From contig NC_134287.1 of the NCBI RefSeq assembly GCF_949628215.1, forward strand, positions 23,815,501-23,879,500: a stretch of DNA of 64,000 nt. The letters run 5' to 3'. The first letter of the stretch is position 1. Every line of letters starts with the position of its first letter. A program made the position numbers and the translations under genes. Source of the stretch: Phalacrocorax aristotelis (Eukaryota > Chordata > Aves > Suliformes > Phalacrocoracidae). The notes beneath the pieces are model-generated. The model was not told where the DNA came from and made no database searches. It worked only from the letters and a program-made list of their open reading frames with translations. This document shows positions 45,940 through 61,350 of this stretch, piece by piece.

Positions 45940-47054
45940 GGATGGAACTGGGATGTACTGGGATGGAACTGGGATGTAATGGGATGTACTGGGAGGGAAC
46001 TGGGGTGTACTGGGAGGCACTACAATGTGCTGGGATGTCCTGGGATGTACCGTGGAGGAAGTAGGGTGTACAGGCTTGTACTGGGTTGTACCGGGTGGAA
46101 CTAGCAGGGATTTGGGATGTACCAGGATCTACTGGGATGTACTGGGAGGGAAGTGTTATGTACTGAGGGGAACTGGGACGTACTGGGATGTGCTGGGAGG
46201 GAACTGTGAAGTACTGGGATGTACTGGGAGGGAACTGGGATGTACTGGGTGGAAAGTGTTGGGAATTGGGATTTACTGGGAGGGAACTGGGATGGACTGG
46301 GAGGGAACTGGGATGTACTGGGGTGTACTGGGAGGGGACTGGGATGTACTGGGAGGGGATTGGGATGTACTGGGAGGGAACTTGGATGTATTGGGAGGGA
46401 AGTGTTATGTACCAAGGGGGAACTGGGACGTACTGGGATGTAGTGGGAGTGAACTGTGAAGTACTGGGATGTACTGGGAGGGAACTTTAAAGTACTGGGA
46501 TGTACTTAGAGGAAACTGGGAGGCAACTGGCATGTACTGGGATGTACTGGAATGGAACTGGGAGTGAACTGTGTGTGAACTGTGAGGGAACTGGGATGTA
46601 CTGTGAGGGAACTGGGATGTACTGGGAGGGACTGGGAGGGATCTGGGATGTACTGGGCTGCACTGGTAGGGAACTGGGATGTACTGGGAGGAAACTGGAA
46701 TGTCCCAGTTGACACCCACTTCCCTCCCAGGTTCCTCCCAGTATATCCCAGGTTCCTCCCAGTATATCCCAGGTTCCTCCCAGTATATCCCAGTTTCCTC
46801 CCAGTATATCCCAGTTTCCTCCCAGTACATCCCAGTAAATCCCAGTTCGCTCCCAGTACATCCCAATACATCGCCGTACATTCCAGTTCCGTTCCTGTCC
46901 ATCCCAATACATCCCCGTTCCATGCCAGTACATCCCAGTTTCCTACCAGTTCATCCCCGTACATCCCAATTCCCTCCCGGTTCACTACCACTTCTTTCCC
47001 AGTGCCTCCCAATACATCCCAGTTCCGTCCCATTACATCCCAGTACATCCCAGT

Positions 47055-47118
47055 TCCCTCCCAGTACATCCCAGTTCCCTCCCAGTACTGGGAGGGAACT
47101 GGGATGTACTGGGAGGCA
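47055..47118. other. Perfect palindrome of about 64 bp at a minisatellite switch point
   Basis: Centred on AGTACT between 47086 and 47087, with about 32 bases per arm beginning TACTGGGAGGGAACTGGG outward. Similar palindromes occur at the other C-to-G switches of the array. Confidence 0.85.
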
Positions 47119-50100
47119 CTACAATGTGCGGGGATGTCCTGGGATGTACCGTGGAGGAACTAGGATGTACAGGCTTGTACTGGGTTGTACCGGGTGGAGC
47201 TGGCAGGGATTTGGGATGTACCAGGATCTACTGTGATGTACTGGGATGTACTGGGAGGTAACTGTTATGTACTGGGAAGGAACAGGGAGGGAACTGGGAT
47301 GTACTGGGAGGAAACTGGGATGTACTGTGAGGGAACTGGGATGTACTGGGACGTACTGGGACAGACTGGGAGGGATCTGGGATGTACTGGGAGGGATCTG
47401 GGATGTACTGGGAGGCACTACAATGTGCGGGGATGCCCTGGGATGTACTGTGGAGGAACTAGGATGTACAGGCTTGTACTGGGTTGTACCGGGTGGAACT
47501 GGCAGGGATTTGAAATGTCCTAGGATCTACTAGGATGTACTGGGAGGTAACTGTTATGTACTGGGAGTGAACTTGGAGGGAACTGGGATGTACTGGGAGG
47601 GAACTGGGACGTACCGTGAGGACACTGGGATGTACTGGTAGGTACTGGGAGGGAAGTGTTATGTACTGAGGGGAACTGGGACGTACTGGGATGTACTGGG
47701 AGGGAACTGGGAGGGAACTGGTATGTAGTAGGATGTACTGGGTGGGAACTGGGATGTACCAGGATGTACTGGGATGTAGTGGGAGGGAACTGGTATGTAC
47801 TGGGAGGGAACTGGGATGTACCAGGATGTACTGGGATGTAGTGGGAGGGAACTGGTATGTACTGGGAGGGAACTGGGATGTACTGGGATGTAGTGGGAGG
47901 GAACTGGGAGGGAACTGGGACATACTGGCAGGGAACTGGGATGTACTGGGAGGGGATTGGGACGGACTGGGAGGGAACTGGGATGTACTGGGCTGCACTG
48001 GTAGGGAACTGGGATGTACTGGGAGGAAACTGGAATGTCCCAGTTGACACCCACTTCCCTCCCAATGCCTCCCAGTATATCCCAGTTTCCTCCCAGTATA
48101 TCCCAGTTTCCTCCCAGTACATCCCAGTAAATCCCAGCTCGCTCCCAGTACATCCCAGTACATCGCAGTACATTCCAGTTCCGTTCCTGTCCATCCCAAT
48201 ACATCCCCGTTCCATGCCAGTACATCCCAGTTTCCTACCAGTTCATCCCCGTACATCCCAATTCCCTCCCGGTTCACTACCACTTCTTTCCCAGTGCCTC
48301 CCAATACATCCCAGTTCCGTCCCATTACATCCCAGTACATCCCAGTTCCCTCCCAGTACATCCCAGTTCCCTCCCAGTACTGGGAGGGAGCTGGGATGTA
48401 CTGGGAGGCACTACAATGTGCGGGGATGTCCTGGGATGTACCGTGGAGGAACTAGGATGTACAGGCTTGTACTGGGTTGTACCGGGTGGAACTGGCAGGG
48501 ATTTGGGATGTACCAGGATCTACTGTGATGTACTGGGATGTACTGGGAGGTAACTGTTATGTACTGGGAAGGAACAGGGAGGGAACTGGGATGTACTGGG
48601 AGGAAACTGGGATGTACTGTGAGGGAACTGGGATGTACTGGGACGTACTGGGACAGACTGGGAGGGATCTGGGATGTACTGGGAGGGATCTGGGATGTAC
48701 TGGGAGGCACTACAATGTGCGGGGATGCCCTGGGATGTACTGTGGAGGAACTAGGATGTACAGGCTTGTACTGGGTTGTACCGGGTGGAACTGGCAGGGA
48801 TTTGAAATGTCCTAGGATCTACTAGGATGTACTGGGAGGTAACTGTTATGTACTGGGAGTGAACTGGGAGGGAACTGGGATGTACTGGGAGGGAACTGGG
48901 ACGTACCGTGAGGACACTGGGATGTACTGGTATGTACTGGGAGGGAAGTGTTATGTACTGAGGGGAACTGGGACGTACTGGGATGTACTGGGAGGGAACT
49001 GTGAAGTACTGGGATGTACTGGGAGTGAACTGGGAGGGAACTGGTATGTAGTAGGATGTACTGGGTGGGAACTGGGATGTACCAGGATGTACTGGGATGT
49101 AGTGGGAGGGAACTGGTATGTACTGGGAGGGAACTGGGAGGGAACTGGTATGTACTGGGAGGGAACTGTTATGTACTGGGACATACTGGCAGGGAACTGG
49201 GATGTACTGGGAGGGGATTGGGACGGACTGGGAGGGAACTGGGATGTACTGGGCTGCACTGGTAGGGAACTGGGATGTACTGGGAGGAAACTGGAATGTC
49301 CCAGTTGACACCCACTTCCCTACCAATGCCTCCCAGTATATCCCAGTTTCCTCCCAGTATATCCCAGTTTCCTCCCAGTATATCCCAGTTTCCTCCCAGT
49401 ACATCCCAGTAAATCCCAGCTCGCTCCCAGTACATCCCAGTACATCGCAGTACATTCCAGTTCCGTTCCTGTACATACCAATACATCCCCGTTCCATGCC
49501 AGTACATCCCAGTTTCCTACCAGTTCATCCCCGTACATCCCAATTCCCTCCCGGTTCACTACCACTTCTTTCCCAGTGCCTCCCAATACATCCCAGTTCC
49601 GTCCCTTACATCCCAGTACGTCCCAGTTCCCTCCCAGTACATCCCAGGTCCCTCCCAGTACTGGGAGGGAACTGGGATGTACTGGGAGGCACTACAATGT
49701 GCGGGGATGCCCTGGGATGTACTGTGGAGGAACTAGGATGTACAGGCTTGTACTGGGTTGTACCGGGTGGAACTGGCAGGGATTTGGGATGTACCAGGAT
49801 CTACTGGGATGTACTGGGATGTACTGGGAGGTAACTGTTATGTACTGGGAGTGAACAGGGAGGGAACTGGGATGTACTGTGAGGACACTGGGATGTACTG
49901 TTATGTACTGGGAGGGAAGTGTTATGTACTGAGGGGAACTGGTGCGTACTGGGATGTACTGGGATGGAACTGTGAAGTACTGGGATGTACTGGGAGTGAA
50001 CTGGGAGGGAACTGGTATGTAGTAGGATGTACTGGGTGGGAACTGGGATGTACCAGGATGTACTGGGATGTACTGGGAGGGAACTGGGATGTAGTGGGAG

Positions 50101-53100
50101 GGAACTGGGAGGGAACTGGGATGTACTGGGAGGGAACTGGTATGTATTGGGAGGGAACTGGGATGTACTGGGACATACTGGCAGGGAACTGGGATGTACT
50201 GGGAGGGGATTGGGATGTACTGGGAGGGAACTTGGATGTATTGGGAGGGAAGTGTTATGTACCAAGGGGGAACTGGGACGTACTGGGATGTAGTGGGAGT
50301 GAACTGTGAAGTACTGGGATGTACTGTGAGGGAACTGGGATGTACTGGGAGGGAACTTTAAAGTACTGGGATGTACTTAGAGGAAACTGGGAGGCAACTG
50401 GCATGTACTGGGATGTACTGGAATGGAACTGGGAGTGAACTGTGTGTGAACTGGGAGGGAACTGGGATGTACTGTGAGGGAACTGGGATGTACTGGGATG
50501 TACTGGGAGGGACTGGGAGGGATCTGGGATGTACTGGGCTGCACTGGTAGGGAACTGGGATGTACTGGGAGGAAACTGGAATGTCCCAGTTGACACCCAC
50601 TTCCCTCCCAGTTTCCTCCCAGTATATCCCAGTTTCCTCCCAGTATATCCCAGTTTCCTCCCAGTACATCCCAGTAAATCCCAGTTCGCTCCCAGTACAT
50701 CCCAATACATCGCTGTACATTCCAGTTCTGTTCCTGTACATCCCAATACATCCCCGTTCCATGCCAGTACATCCCAGTTTCCTACCAGTTCATCCCCGTA
50801 CATCCCAATTCCCTCCCGGTTCACTACCACTTCTTTCCCAGTTCCGTCCCATTACATCCCAGTTCCGTCCCATTACATCCCAGTACATCCCAGTTCCCTC
50901 CCAGTACATCCCAGGTCCCTCCCAGTACTGGGAGGGAACTGGGATGTACTGGGAGGCACTACAATGTGCGGGGATGCCCTGGGATGTACTGTGGAGGAAC
51001 TAGGATGTACAGGCTTGTACTGGGTTGTACCGGGTGGAACTGGCAGGGATTTGGGATGTACCAGGATCTACTGGGATGTACTGGGAGGTAACTGTTATGT
51101 ACTGGGAAGGAACAGGGAGGGAACTGGGATGTACTGGTAGGGAACTGGGATGTACTGTGAGGGAACTGGGACGTACTGTGAGGACACTGGGATGTACTGG
51201 TATGTACTGGGAGGGAAGTGTTATGTACTGAGGGGAACTGGGATGTACTGGGAGGGAACTGTGAAGTACTGGGATGTACTGGGAGTGAACTGGGAGGGAA
51301 CTGGTATGTAGTAGGATGTACTGGGTGGGAACTGGGATGTACCAGGATGTACTGGGATGTAGTGGGAGGGAACTGGTATGTACTGGGAGGGAACTGGGAT
51401 GTACTGGGATGTAGTGGGAGGGAACTGGGAGGGAACTGGGATGTACTGGGAGGGAACTGGGATGTACTGGGATGTACTGGGAGGGACTGGGAGGGAACTG
51501 GGATGTACTGGGCTGCACTGGTAGGGAACTGGGATGTACTGGGAGGAAACTGGAATGTCCCAGTTGACACCCACTTCCCTACCAATGCCTCCCAGTATAT
51601 CCCAGTTTCCTCCCAGTATATCCCAGTTTCCTCCCAGTACATCCCAGTAAATCCCAGCTCGCTGCCAGTACATGCCAATACATCGCTGTACATTCCAGTT
51701 CTGTTCCTGTACATCCCAATACATCCCCGTTCCATGCCAGTACATCCCAGTTCCCTACCAGTTCATCCCCGTACATCCCAATTCCCTCCCGGTTCACTAC
51801 CACTTCTTTCCCAGTGCCTCCCAATACATCCCAGTTCCGTCCCATTACATCCCAGTACATCCCAGGTCCCTCCCAGTACATCCCAGGTCCCTCCCAGTAC
51901 TGGGAGGGAACTGGGATGTACTGGGAGGCACTGCAATGTGCGGGGATGCCCTGGGATGTACTGTGGAGGAACTAGGATGTACAGGCTTGTACTGGGTTGT
52001 ACCGGGTGGAACTGGCAGGGATTTGGGATGTACCAGGATCTACTGGGATGTACTGGGAGGTAACTGTTATGTACTGGGAGTGAACTGGGAGGTAACTGGG
52101 ACGTACTGGTAGGGAACTGGGACGTACTGTGAGGACACTGGGATGTACTGTTATGTACTGGGAGGGAAGTGTTATGTACTGAGGGGAACTGGTGCGTACT
52201 GGGATGTACTGGGATGGAACTGTGAAGTACTGGGATGTACTGGGAGTGAACTGGGAGGGAACTGGTATGTAGTAGGATGTACTGGGTGGGAACTGGGATG
52301 TACCAGGATGTACTGGGATGTACTGGGAGGGAACTGGTACGTACTGGGAGGGAACTGGGATGTAGTGGGAGGGAACTGGTATGTACTGGGAGGGAACTGG
52401 GATGTACTGGGATGTACTGGGAGGGAACTGGGATGTACTGGGAGGGGATTGGGATGTACTGGGAGGGAACTTGGATGTATTGGGAGGGAAGTGTTATGTA
52501 CCAAGGGGGAACTGGGACGTACTGGGATGTAGTGGGAGTGAACTGTGAAGTACTGGGATGTACTGTGAGGGAACTGGGATGTACTGGGAGGGAACTTTAA
52601 AGTACTGGGATGTACTTAGAGGAAACTGGGAGGCAACTGGCATGTACTGGGATGTACTGGAATGGAACTGGGAGTGAACTGTGTGTGAACTGGGAGGGAA
52701 CTGGGATGTACTGTGAGGGAACTGGGATGTACTGGGAGGGACTGGGAGGGACTGGGAGGGATCTGGGATGTACTGGGCTGCACTGGTAGGGAACTGGGAT
52801 GTACTGGGAGGAAACTGGAATGTCCCAGTTGACACCCACTTCCCTCCCAGTTTCCTCCCAGTATATCCCAGTTTCCTCCCAGTATATCCCAGTAAATCCC
52901 AGTTCGCTCCCAGTACATCCCAATACATCGCCGTACATTCCAGTTCCGTTCCTGTACATCCCAATACATCCCCGTTCCATGCCAGTACATCCCAGTTTCC
53001 TATCAGTTCATCCCCGTACATCCCAATTCCCTCCCGGTTCACTACCACTTCTTTCCCAGTTCCGTCCCATTACATCCCAGTTCCGTCCCATTACATCCCA

Positions 53101-56100
53101 GTACATCCCAGTTCCCTCCCAGTACGTCCCAGTTCCCTCCCAGTACATCCCAGGTCCCTCCCAGTACTGGGAGGGACCTGGGATGTACTGGGAGGCACTA
53201 CAATGTGCGGGGATGCCCTGGGATGTACTGTGGAGGAACTAGGATGTACAGGCTTGTACTGGGTTGTACCGGGTGGAACTGGCAGGGATTTGGGATGTAC
53301 CAGGATCTACTGGGATGTACTGGGAGGTAACTGTTATGTACTGGGAGTGAACTGGGAGGGAACTGGGATGTACTGGGAGGGAACTGGGACGTACTGTGAG
53401 GACACTGGGATGTACTGGTATGTACTGGGAGGGAAGTGTTATGTACTGAGGGGAACTGGGACGTACTGGGATGTACTGGGAGGGAACTGTGAAGTACTGG
53501 GATATACTGGGAGTGAACTGGGAGGGAACTGGTATGTAGAGGGATGTACCAGGATGTACTGGGAGGGAACTGGTATGTACTGAGGGGAACTGGGACGTAC
53601 TGGGATGTACTGGGAGGGAACTGTGAAGTACTGGGATATACTGGGAGTGAACTGGGAGGGAACTGGTATGTAGTAGGATGTACTGGGTGGGAACTGGGAT
53701 GTACCAGGATGTACTGGGATGTAGTGGGAGGGAACTGGTATGTACTGGGAGGGAACTGGGATGTACTGGGATGTAGTGGGAGGGAACTGGGAGGGAACTG
53801 GGATGTACTGGGAGCGAACTGGTATGTACTGGGAGGGAACTGGGATGTACTGGGACATACTGGCAGGGAACTGGGATGTACTGGGAGGGGATTGGGACGG
53901 ACTGGGAGGGAACTGGGCTGCACTGGTAGGGAACTGGGATGTACTGGGAGGAAACTGGAATGTCCCAGTTGACACCCACTTCCCTCCCAATGCCTCCCAG
54001 TATATCCCAGTTTCCTCCCAGTACATCCCAGTAAATCCCAGCTCGCTGCCAGTACATGCCAATACATCGCTGTACATTCCAGTTCTGTTCCTGTACATCC
54101 CAATACATCCCCGTTCCATGCCAGTACATCCCAGTTCCCTACCAGTTCATCCCCGTACATCCCAATTCCCTCCCGGTTCACTACCACTTCTTTCCCAGTT
54201 CCGTCCCATTACATCCCAGTTCCGTCCCATTACATCCCAGTACATCCCAGTTCCCTCCCAGTACATCCCAGGTCCCTCCCAGTACATCCCAGGTCCCTCC
54301 CAGTACTGGGAGGGACCTGGGATGTACTGGGAGGCACTACAATGTGCGGGGATGCCCTGGGATGTACTGTGGAGGAACTAGGATGTACAGGCTTGTACTG
54401 GGTTGTACCGGGTGGAACTGGCAGGGATTTGGGATGTACCAGGATCTACTGGGATGTACTGGGAGGTAACTGTTATGTACTGGGAAGGAACAGGGAGGTA
54501 ACTGGGATGTACTGGTAGGGAACTGGGATGTACTGTGAGGGAACTGGGACGTACTGTGAGGACAATGGGATGTACTGGTATGTACTGGGAGGGAAGTGTT
54601 ATGTACTGAGGGGAACTGGGACGTACTGGGATGTACTGGGAGGGAACTGTGAAGTACTGGGATGTACTGGGAGTGAACTGGGAGGGAACTGGTATGTAGT
54701 AGGATGTACTGGGTGGGAACTGGGATGTACCAGGATGTACTGGGATGTACTGGGAGGGAACTGGTATGTAGTAGGATGTACTGGGTGGGAACTGGGATGT
54801 ACCAGGATGTACTGGGATGTAGTGGGAGGGAACTGGTACGTACTGGGAGGGAACTGGGATGTAGTGGGAGGGAACTGGGAGGGAACTGGGATGTACTGTG
54901 AGGGAACTGGTATGTACTGGGAGGGAACTTTAAAGTACTGGGATGTACTTAGAGGAAACTGGGAGGCAACTGGCATGTACTGGGATGTACTGGAATGGAA
55001 CTGGGAGTGAACTGTGTGTGAACTGGGAGGGAACTGGGATGTACTGTGAGGGAACTGGGATGTACTGGGATGTACTGGGAGGGACTGGGAGGGATCTGGG
55101 ATGTACTGGGCTGCACTGGTAGGGAACTGGGATGTACTGGGAGGAAACTGGAATGTCCCAGTTGACACCCACTTCCCTCCCAGTTTCCTCCCAGTATATC
55201 CCAGTTTCCTCCCAGTATATCCCAGTAAATCCCAGTTCGCTCCCAGTACATCCCAATACATCGCCGTACATTCCAGTTCCGTTCCTGTACATCCCAATAC
55301 ATCCCCGTTCCATGCCAGTACATCCCAGTTTCCTACCAGTTCATCCCCGTACATCCCAATTCCCTCCCGGTTCACTACCACTTCTTTCCCAGTTCCGTCC
55401 CATTACATCCCAGTTCCGTCCCATTACATCCCAGTACATCCCAGTTCCCTCCCAGTACATCCCAGGTCCCTCCCAGTACATCCCAGGTCCCTCCCAGTAC
55501 TGGGAGGGAACTGGGATGTACTGGGAGGCACTACAATGTGCGGGGATGCCCTGGGATGTACTGTGGAGGAACTAGGATGTACAGGCTTGTACTGGGTTGT
55601 ACCGGGTGGAACTGGCAGGGATTTGGGATGTACCAGGATCTACTGGGATGTACTGGGAGGTAACTGTTATGTACTGGGAAGGAACAGGGAGGTAACTGGG
55701 ATGTACTGGTAGGGAACTGGGATGTACTGGGAGGGAACTGGGACGTACTGTGAGGACACTGGGATGTACTGGTATGTACTGGGAGGGAAGTGTTATGTAC
55801 TGAGGGGAACTGGGACGTACTGGGATGTACTGGGAGGGAACTGTGAAGTACTGGGATGTACTGGGAGTGAACTGGGAGGGAACTGGTATGTAGTAGGATG
55901 TACTGGGTGGGAACTGGGATGTACCAGGATGTACTGGGATGTAGTGGGAGGGAACTGGTATGTACTGGGAGGGAACTGGGAGGGAACTGGGATGTAGTGG
56001 GAGGGAACTGGGATGTACTGGGAGGGAACTGGGATGTACTGGGACATACTGGCAGGGAACTGGGATGTACTGGGAGGGGATTGGGATGTACTGGGAGGGA

Positions 56101-59100
56101 ACTTGGATGTATTGGGAGGGAAGTGTTATGTACCAAGGGGGAACTGGGACGTACTGGGATGTAGTGGGAGTGAACTGTGAAGTACTGGGATGTACTGTGA
56201 GGGAACTGGGATGTACTGGGAGGGAACTTTAAAGTACTGGGATGTACTTAGAGGAAACTGGGAGGCAACTTGCATGTACTGGGATGTACTGGAATGGAAC
56301 TGGGAGTGAACTGTGTGTGAACTGGGAGGGAACTGGGATGTACTGGGAGGGACTGGGAGGGATCTGGGATGTACTGGGCTGCACTGGTAGGGAACTGGGA
56401 TGTACTGGGAGGAAACTGGAATGTCCCAGTTGACACCCACTTCCCTCCCAGGTTCCTCCCAGTATATCCCAGTTTCCTCCCAGTATATCCCAGTTTCCTC
56501 CCAGTACATCCCAGTAAATCCCAGTTCGCTCCCAGTACATCCCAGTACATCGCCGTACATTCCAGTTCCGTTCCTGTCCATCCCAATACATCCCCGTTCC
56601 ATGCCAGTACATCCCAGTTTCCTACCAGTTCATCCCCGTACATCCCAATTCCCTCCCGGTTCACTACCACTTCTTTCCCAGTGCCTCCCAATACATCCCA
56701 GTTCCGTCCCATTACATCCCAGTACATCCCAGTACTGGTAGGGAACTGGGATGTACTGGTAGGGAACTGGGATGTACTGGGAGGGAACTGGGACGTACTG
56801 TGAGGACACTGGGATGTACTGGTATGTACTGGGAGGGAACTGTGAAGTACTGGGATGTACTGGGAGTGAACTGGGAGGGAACTGGTATGTAGTAGGATGT
56901 ACTGGGTGGGAACTGGGATGTACCAGGATGTACTGGGATGTAGTGGGAGGGAACTGGTATGTACTGGGAGGGAACTGGGATGTACTGGGATGTAGTGGGA
57001 GGGAACTGGGAGGGAACTGGTATGTACTGGGAGGGAACTGGGATGTACTGGGACATACTGGCAGGGAACTGGGATGTACTGGGAGGGGATTGGGATGTAC
57101 TGGGAGGGAACTTGGATGTATTGGGAGGGAAGTGTTATGTACCAAGGGGGAACTGGGACGTACTGGGATGTAGTGGGAGTGAACTGTGAAGTACTGGGAT
57201 GTACTGTGAGGGAACTGGGATGTACTGGGAGGGAACTTTAAAGTACTGGGATGTACTTAGAGGAAACTGGGAGGCAACTGGCATGTACTGGGATGTACTG
57301 GAATGGAACTGGGAGTGAACTGTGTGTGAACTGGGAGGGAACTGGGATGTACTGTGAGGGAACTGGGATGTACTGGGATGTACTGGGAGGGACTGGGAGG
57401 GATCTGGGATGTATGGGCTGCACTGGTAGGGAACTGGGATGTACTGGGAGGAAACTGGAATGTCCCAGTTGACACCCACTTCCCTCCCAGGTTCCTCCCA
57501 GTATATCCCAGTTTCCTCCCAGTATATCCCAGTTTCCTCCCAGTACATCCCAGTAAATCCCAGTTCGCTCCCAGTACATCCCAATACATCGCCGTACATT
57601 CCAGTTCCGTTCCTGTCCATCCCAATACATCCCCGTTCCATGCCAGTACATCCCAGTTTCCTACCAGTTCATCCCCGTACATCCCAATTCCCTCCCGGTT
57701 CACTACCACTTCTTTCCCAGTGCCTCCCAATACATCCCAGTTCCGTCCCATTACATCCCAGTACATCCCAGTTCCCTCCCAGTACGTCCCAGTTCCCTCC
57801 CAGTACATCCCAGTTCCCTCCCAGTACTGGGAGGGACCTGGGATGTACTGGGAGGCACTACAATGTGCGGGGATGCCCTGGGATGTACTGTGGAGGAACT
57901 AGGATGTACAGGCTTGTACTGGGTTGTACCGGGTGGAACTGGCAGGGATTTGGGATGTACCAGGATCTACTGGGATCTACTGGGATGTACTGGGAGGTAA
58001 CTGTTATGTACTGGGAGTGAACAGGGAGGGAACTGGGACGTACTGGTAGGGAACTGGGATGTACTGTGAGGACACTGGGATGTACTGTTATGTACTGGGA
58101 GGGAAGTGTTATGTACTGAGGGGAACTGGTGCGTACTGGGATGTACTGGGATGGAACTGTGAAGTACTGGGATGTAATGGGAGTGAACTGGGAGGGAACT
58201 GGTATGTAGTAGGATGTACTGGGTGGGAACTGGGATGTACCAGGATGTACTGGGATGTACTGGGAGGGAACTGGTATGTACTGGCAGGGAACTGGGATGT
58301 AGTGGGAGGGAACTGGGAGGGAACTGGGATGTACTGGGAGGGAACTGGTATGTATTGGGAGGGAACTGGGATGTACTGGGACATACTGGCAGGGAACTGG
58401 GATGTACTGGGAGGGGATTGGGATGTACTGGGAGGGAACTTGGATGTATTGGGAGGGAAGTGTTATGTACCAAGGGGGAACTGGGACGTACTGGGATGTA
58501 GTGGGAGTGAACTGTGAAGTACTGGGATGTACTGTGAGGGAACTGGGATGTACTGGGAGGGAACTTTAAAGTACTGGGATGTACTTAGAGGAAACTGGGA
58601 GGCAACTGGCATGTACTGGGATGTACTGGAATGGAACTGGGAGTGAACTGTGTGTGAACTGGGAGGGAACTGGGATGTACTGTGAGGGAACTGGGATGTA
58701 CTGGGATGTACTGGGAGGGACTGGGAGGGATCTGGGATGTACTGGGCTGCACTGGTAGGGAACTGGGATGTACTGGGAGGAAACTGGAATGTCCCAGTTC
58801 ACACCCACTTCCCTCCCAGTTTCCTCCCAGTATATCCCAGTTTCCTCCCAGTATATCCCAGTTTCCTCCCAGTACATCCCAGTAAATCCCAGTTCGCTCC
58901 CAGTACATCCCAATACATCGCTGTACATTCCAGTTCTGTTCCTGTACATCCCAATACATCCCCGTTCCATGCCAGTACATCCCAGTTCCCTACCAGTTCA
59001 TCCCCGTACATCCCAATTCCCTCCCGGTTCACTACCACTTCTTTCCCAGTTCCGTCCCATTACATCCCAGTTCCGTCCCATTACATCCCAGTACATCCCA

Positions 59101-61350
59101 GTTCCCTCCCAGTACATCCCAGGTCCCTCCCAGTACTGGGAGGGAACTGGGATGTACTGGGAGGCACTACAATGTGCGGGGATGCCCTGGGATGTACTGT
59201 GGAGGAACTAGGATGTACAGGCTTGTACTGGGTTGTACCGGGTGGAACTGGCAGGGATTTGGGATGTACCAGGATCTACTGGGATGTACTGGGAGGTAAC
59301 TGTTATGTACTGGGAGTGAACTGGGAGGTAACTGTTATGTACTGGGAGTGAACTGGGAGGTAACTGGGACGTACTGGTAGGGAACTGGGACGTACTGTGA
59401 GGACACTGGGATGTACTGTTATGTACTGGGAGGGAAGTGTTATGTACTGAGGGGAACTGGTGCGTACTGGGATGTACTGGGATGGAACTGTGAAGTACTG
59501 GGATGTAATGGGAGTGAACTGGGAGGGAACTGGTATGTAGTAGGATGTACTGGGTGGGAACTGGGATGTACCAGGATGTACTGGGATGTACTGGGAGGGA
59601 ACTGGTACGTACTGGGAGGGAACTGGGATGTAGTGGGAGGGAACTGGGAGGGAACTGGGATGTACTGGTAGGGAACTGGGATGTACTGGGACGGAACTGG
59701 GATGTACTGGGATGTACTGGCAGGGAACTGGGATGTACTGGGAGGGGATTGGGATGTACTGGGAGGGAACTTGGATGTATTGGGAGGGAAGTGTTATGTA
59801 CCAAGGGGGAACTGGGACGTACTGGGATGTAGTGGGAGTGAACTGTGAAGTACTGGGATGTACTGTGAGGGAACTGGGAGGCAACTGGCATGTACTGGGA
59901 TGTACTGGAATGGAACTGGGAGTGAACTGTGTGTGAACTGGGAGGGAACTGGGATGTACTGTGAGGGAACTGGGATGTACTGGGATATACTGGGAGGAAC
60001 TAGGAGGGATCTGGGATGTACTGGGCTGCACTGGTAGGGAACTGGGATGTACTGGGAGGAAACTGGAATGTCCCAGTTGACACCCACTTCCCTCCCAGTT
60101 TCCTCCCAGTATATCCCAGTTTCCTCCCAGTATATCCCAGTAAATCCCAGTTCGCTCCCAGTACATCCCAATACATCGCCGTACATTCCAGTTCCGTTCC
60201 TGTACATCCCAATACATCCCCGTTCCATGCCAGTACATCCCAGTTTCCTATCAGTTCATCCCCGTACATCCCAATTCCCTCCGGGTTCACTACCACTTCT
60301 TTCCCAGTTCCGTCCCATTACGTCCCAGTTCCGTCCCATTACATCCCAGTACATCCCAGTTCCCTCCCAGTACGTCCCAGTTCCCTCCCAGTACATCCCA
60401 GGTCCCTCCCAGTACTGGGAGGGACCTGGGATGTACTGGGAGGCACTACAATGTGCGGGGATGCCCTGGGATGTACTGTGGAGGAACTAGGATGTACAGG
60501 CTTGTACTGGGTTGTACCGGGTGGAACTGGCAGGGATTTGGGATGTCCTAGTATCTACTAGGATGTACTGGGATGTACTGGGAGGTAACTGTTGTGTACT
60601 GGGAGTGAACTGGGAGGGAACTGGGATGTACTGTGAGGACACTGGGATGTACTGGTATGTACTGGGAGGGAAGTGTTATGTACTGAGGGGAACTGGGACG
60701 TACTGGGATGTACTGGGAGGGAACTGGGACGTACTGTGAGGACACTGGGATGTACTGGTATGTACTGGGAGGGAAGTGTTATGTACTGAGGGGAACTGGG
60801 ACGTACTGGGACGTGCTGGGAGGGAACTATGAAGTATTGGGATGTACTTAGAGGGAACTGGGATGTACTGGGAGGGAACTGGGAGGGAACTGGGAGGGAA
60901 CTGTGAAGTACTGGGATGTACTGGGAGGGAACTGGTATGTACTGGGAGGGAACTGGGATGTACTGGGGTGTACTGGGAGGGAACTGTTATGTACCGAGGG
61001 GGAACTGGGATGTACTGGGAGTGAACTGTGAAGTACTGGGATGTACTTAGAGGGAAGTGGGTGGGAACTTGGATGTAGTGGGAGGGAACTGGGGTTTACT
61101 TGGAGGAAAGTGGCATGTACTGGGATGTACTGGAATGGAACTGGGAGTGAACTGTGTGTGAACTGTGAGGGAACTGGGATGTACTGGGATGTACTGGGAC
61201 GGACTGGGAGGGAACTGGGATGTACTGGGAGGGATCTGGGATGTACTGGGCTGCACTGGTAGGGAGCTGGGATGTACTGGGAGGAAACTGGAATGTCCCA
61301 GTTGACACCCACTTCCCTCCCAGTGCCTCCCAGTATATCCCAGTTTCCTC

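Larger units (their letters stand above)
45411..61350. repeat. Higher-order G-rich minisatellite array, forward orientation
   Basis: Basic words ACTGGGATGT and ACTGGGAGGGA alternate. They form higher-order units of about 1.0-1.3 kb, each with a G-rich half, a hinge (AATGTCCCAGTTGACACCC), a C-rich half and a palindromic switch back (CCCTCCCAGTACTGGGAGGG). Hinges lie near 46700, 48035, 49297, 50581, 51556, 52821, 53959, 55152, 56420, 57461, 58791, 60070 and 61294. The marker GAGGCACTACAATGTGCGGG follows most switches; it is missing near 56730, where a deletion joins halves. The array opens with a two-copy repeat of CAGTGCGGGGAACGGGGACG. No coding function is supported. Confidence 0.95.
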
